DNA of 64,000 bases from Thermohalobaculum sp050331395 (GTDB taxonomy: Bacteria; Pseudomonadota; Alphaproteobacteria; Rhodobacterales; Rhodobacteraceae), in contig JBHJGX010000021.1 of the NCBI GenBank assembly GCA_050331395.1, forward strand, positions 45,462-109,461, in the 5' to 3' direction. The position numbers were made by a program, and so were the translations under genes. The notes beneath the pieces were generated by a model. It ran no database searches and was not told the origin of the DNA. It saw only the letters and a program-made list of their open reading frames with translations. This document shows, piece by piece, positions 63,779-64,000 of the stretch. How positions within the stretch are numbered: the stretch's first letter is position 1; the number at the start of each line of letters is the position of its first letter.

Positions 63779-63804
63779 GGGGCTGGGCTGGGCTGGGCTG
63801 GGCT
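63779..63804. repeat. GGGCT pentamer repeat, five copies
   Basis: Five consecutive GGGCT units upstream of dnaX, ending TTGACG. Non-coding; significance unknown. Confidence 0.8.
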
Positions 63805-63901
63805 TGACGCGGGGCGAGGCACAACCGCTCGACAGACACCCCGATTGGCCGACCCGCCCCGCGCGCCGGAGGCCTGTCTGCCGGGATTGCGACACGGACG
63901 C

Positions 63902-63917
63902 TGCGGCTTCGGCCGCA
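63902..63917 (+). other. UUCG-tetraloop hairpin
   Basis: TGCGGC-TTCG-GCCGCA is a perfect 6-bp stem with a C(UUCG)G tetraloop, a very stable RNA hairpin on the plus strand. No T-run follows, so it is not a clear terminator. Confidence 0.45.
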
Positions 63918-63942
63918 CCGCCGTTGCCGCTCCGGCCCCCCG

Positions 63943-64000
63943 CCCCCCCCCCCCCCGCGCGGGGCGGCGCCCCGCGCCGGGGGCGGGGGGGGGGGGGGGG
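63943..64000. repeat. Poly-C/poly-G low-complexity end
   Basis: C14 (63943-63956), a GC-only stretch, then G16 (63985-64000). This looks like an assembly or read-end artefact rather than genome sequence. Confidence 0.7.

Noticed and set aside
63716..63940. Possible SRP (4.5S) RNA gene upstream of dnaX
   Set aside because: I found no conserved SRP loop sequence on either strand, only a UUCG hairpin and repeats.

Overview
The window is high-GC DNA with dense, tightly packed genes. It reads as a chromosomal segment of an aerobic alphaproteobacterium, most likely Rhodobacterales-like. The evidence is the dnaX-ybaB-recR order, a ccoNOQP cbb3 oxidase operon, a protein with a VPLPA-type C-terminal sorting signal, and several RTX/cadherin-repeat proteins of the kind common in marine Rhodobacteraceae. 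The taxonomic call is inferred from gene content, not from a marker-gene comparison.

Layout. (1) Positions 1-12727 hold a giant RTX adhesin, truncated by the left edge and interrupted by one in-frame TAG at 4166-4168. It is followed by a flippase-type ABC transporter (12844-14643). (2) Positions 14654-24216 form a minus-strand block. In transcription order it encodes an exported protein, a DoeA-like M24 enzyme, four tandem arylsulfotransferase-family paralogues, two small membrane proteins and a PAPS-type sulfotransferase. (3) Positions 24285-25849 hold a MOSC protein lacking a normal start codon and a VPLPA-CTERM surface protein. (4) Positions 26028-29544 are ccoNOQP, with an FNR-type site upstream and a clear terminator downstream. 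(5) Positions 29783-37641 hold an RTX protein, a polytopic GT-C-like membrane protein and a 1416-residue beta-helix/cadherin/DUF4214 protein. (6) Positions 37905-39641 are metG.

(7) Positions 39734-51399 form a minus-strand run of eight genes: a DUF4344 metallopeptidase, a Sel1-repeat protein, a PpkA-type von Willebrand A protein, an ABC ATPase, an FtsX-type permease, a SUMF1/FGE-like protein, a coiled-coil protein and an SH3 lipoprotein. The inner part resembles the TagQRST/PpkA periplasmic signalling module of type VI secretion loci. However, no kinase, phosphatase or type VI apparatus gene is visible. I consider this the most interesting locus in the window.

(8) Positions 52710-58969 are a histidine-degradation locus, with hutF divergent from hutI-hutH-(small ORF)-hutU. 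No hutG or hutC is visible. A creatininase-family amidohydrolase lies just beyond. (9) Positions 60443-63715 hold a minimal zincin, recR, ybaB and dnaX. The last ~60 bases are poly-C/poly-G low complexity and look like an assembly edge.

No tRNA, rRNA, CRISPR array, insertion sequence or prophage was recognised. Several single-codon lesions (an in-frame stop, an ATA where a start codon should be, a missing MOSC start, an odd RTX patch) may be real mutations or local consensus errors.
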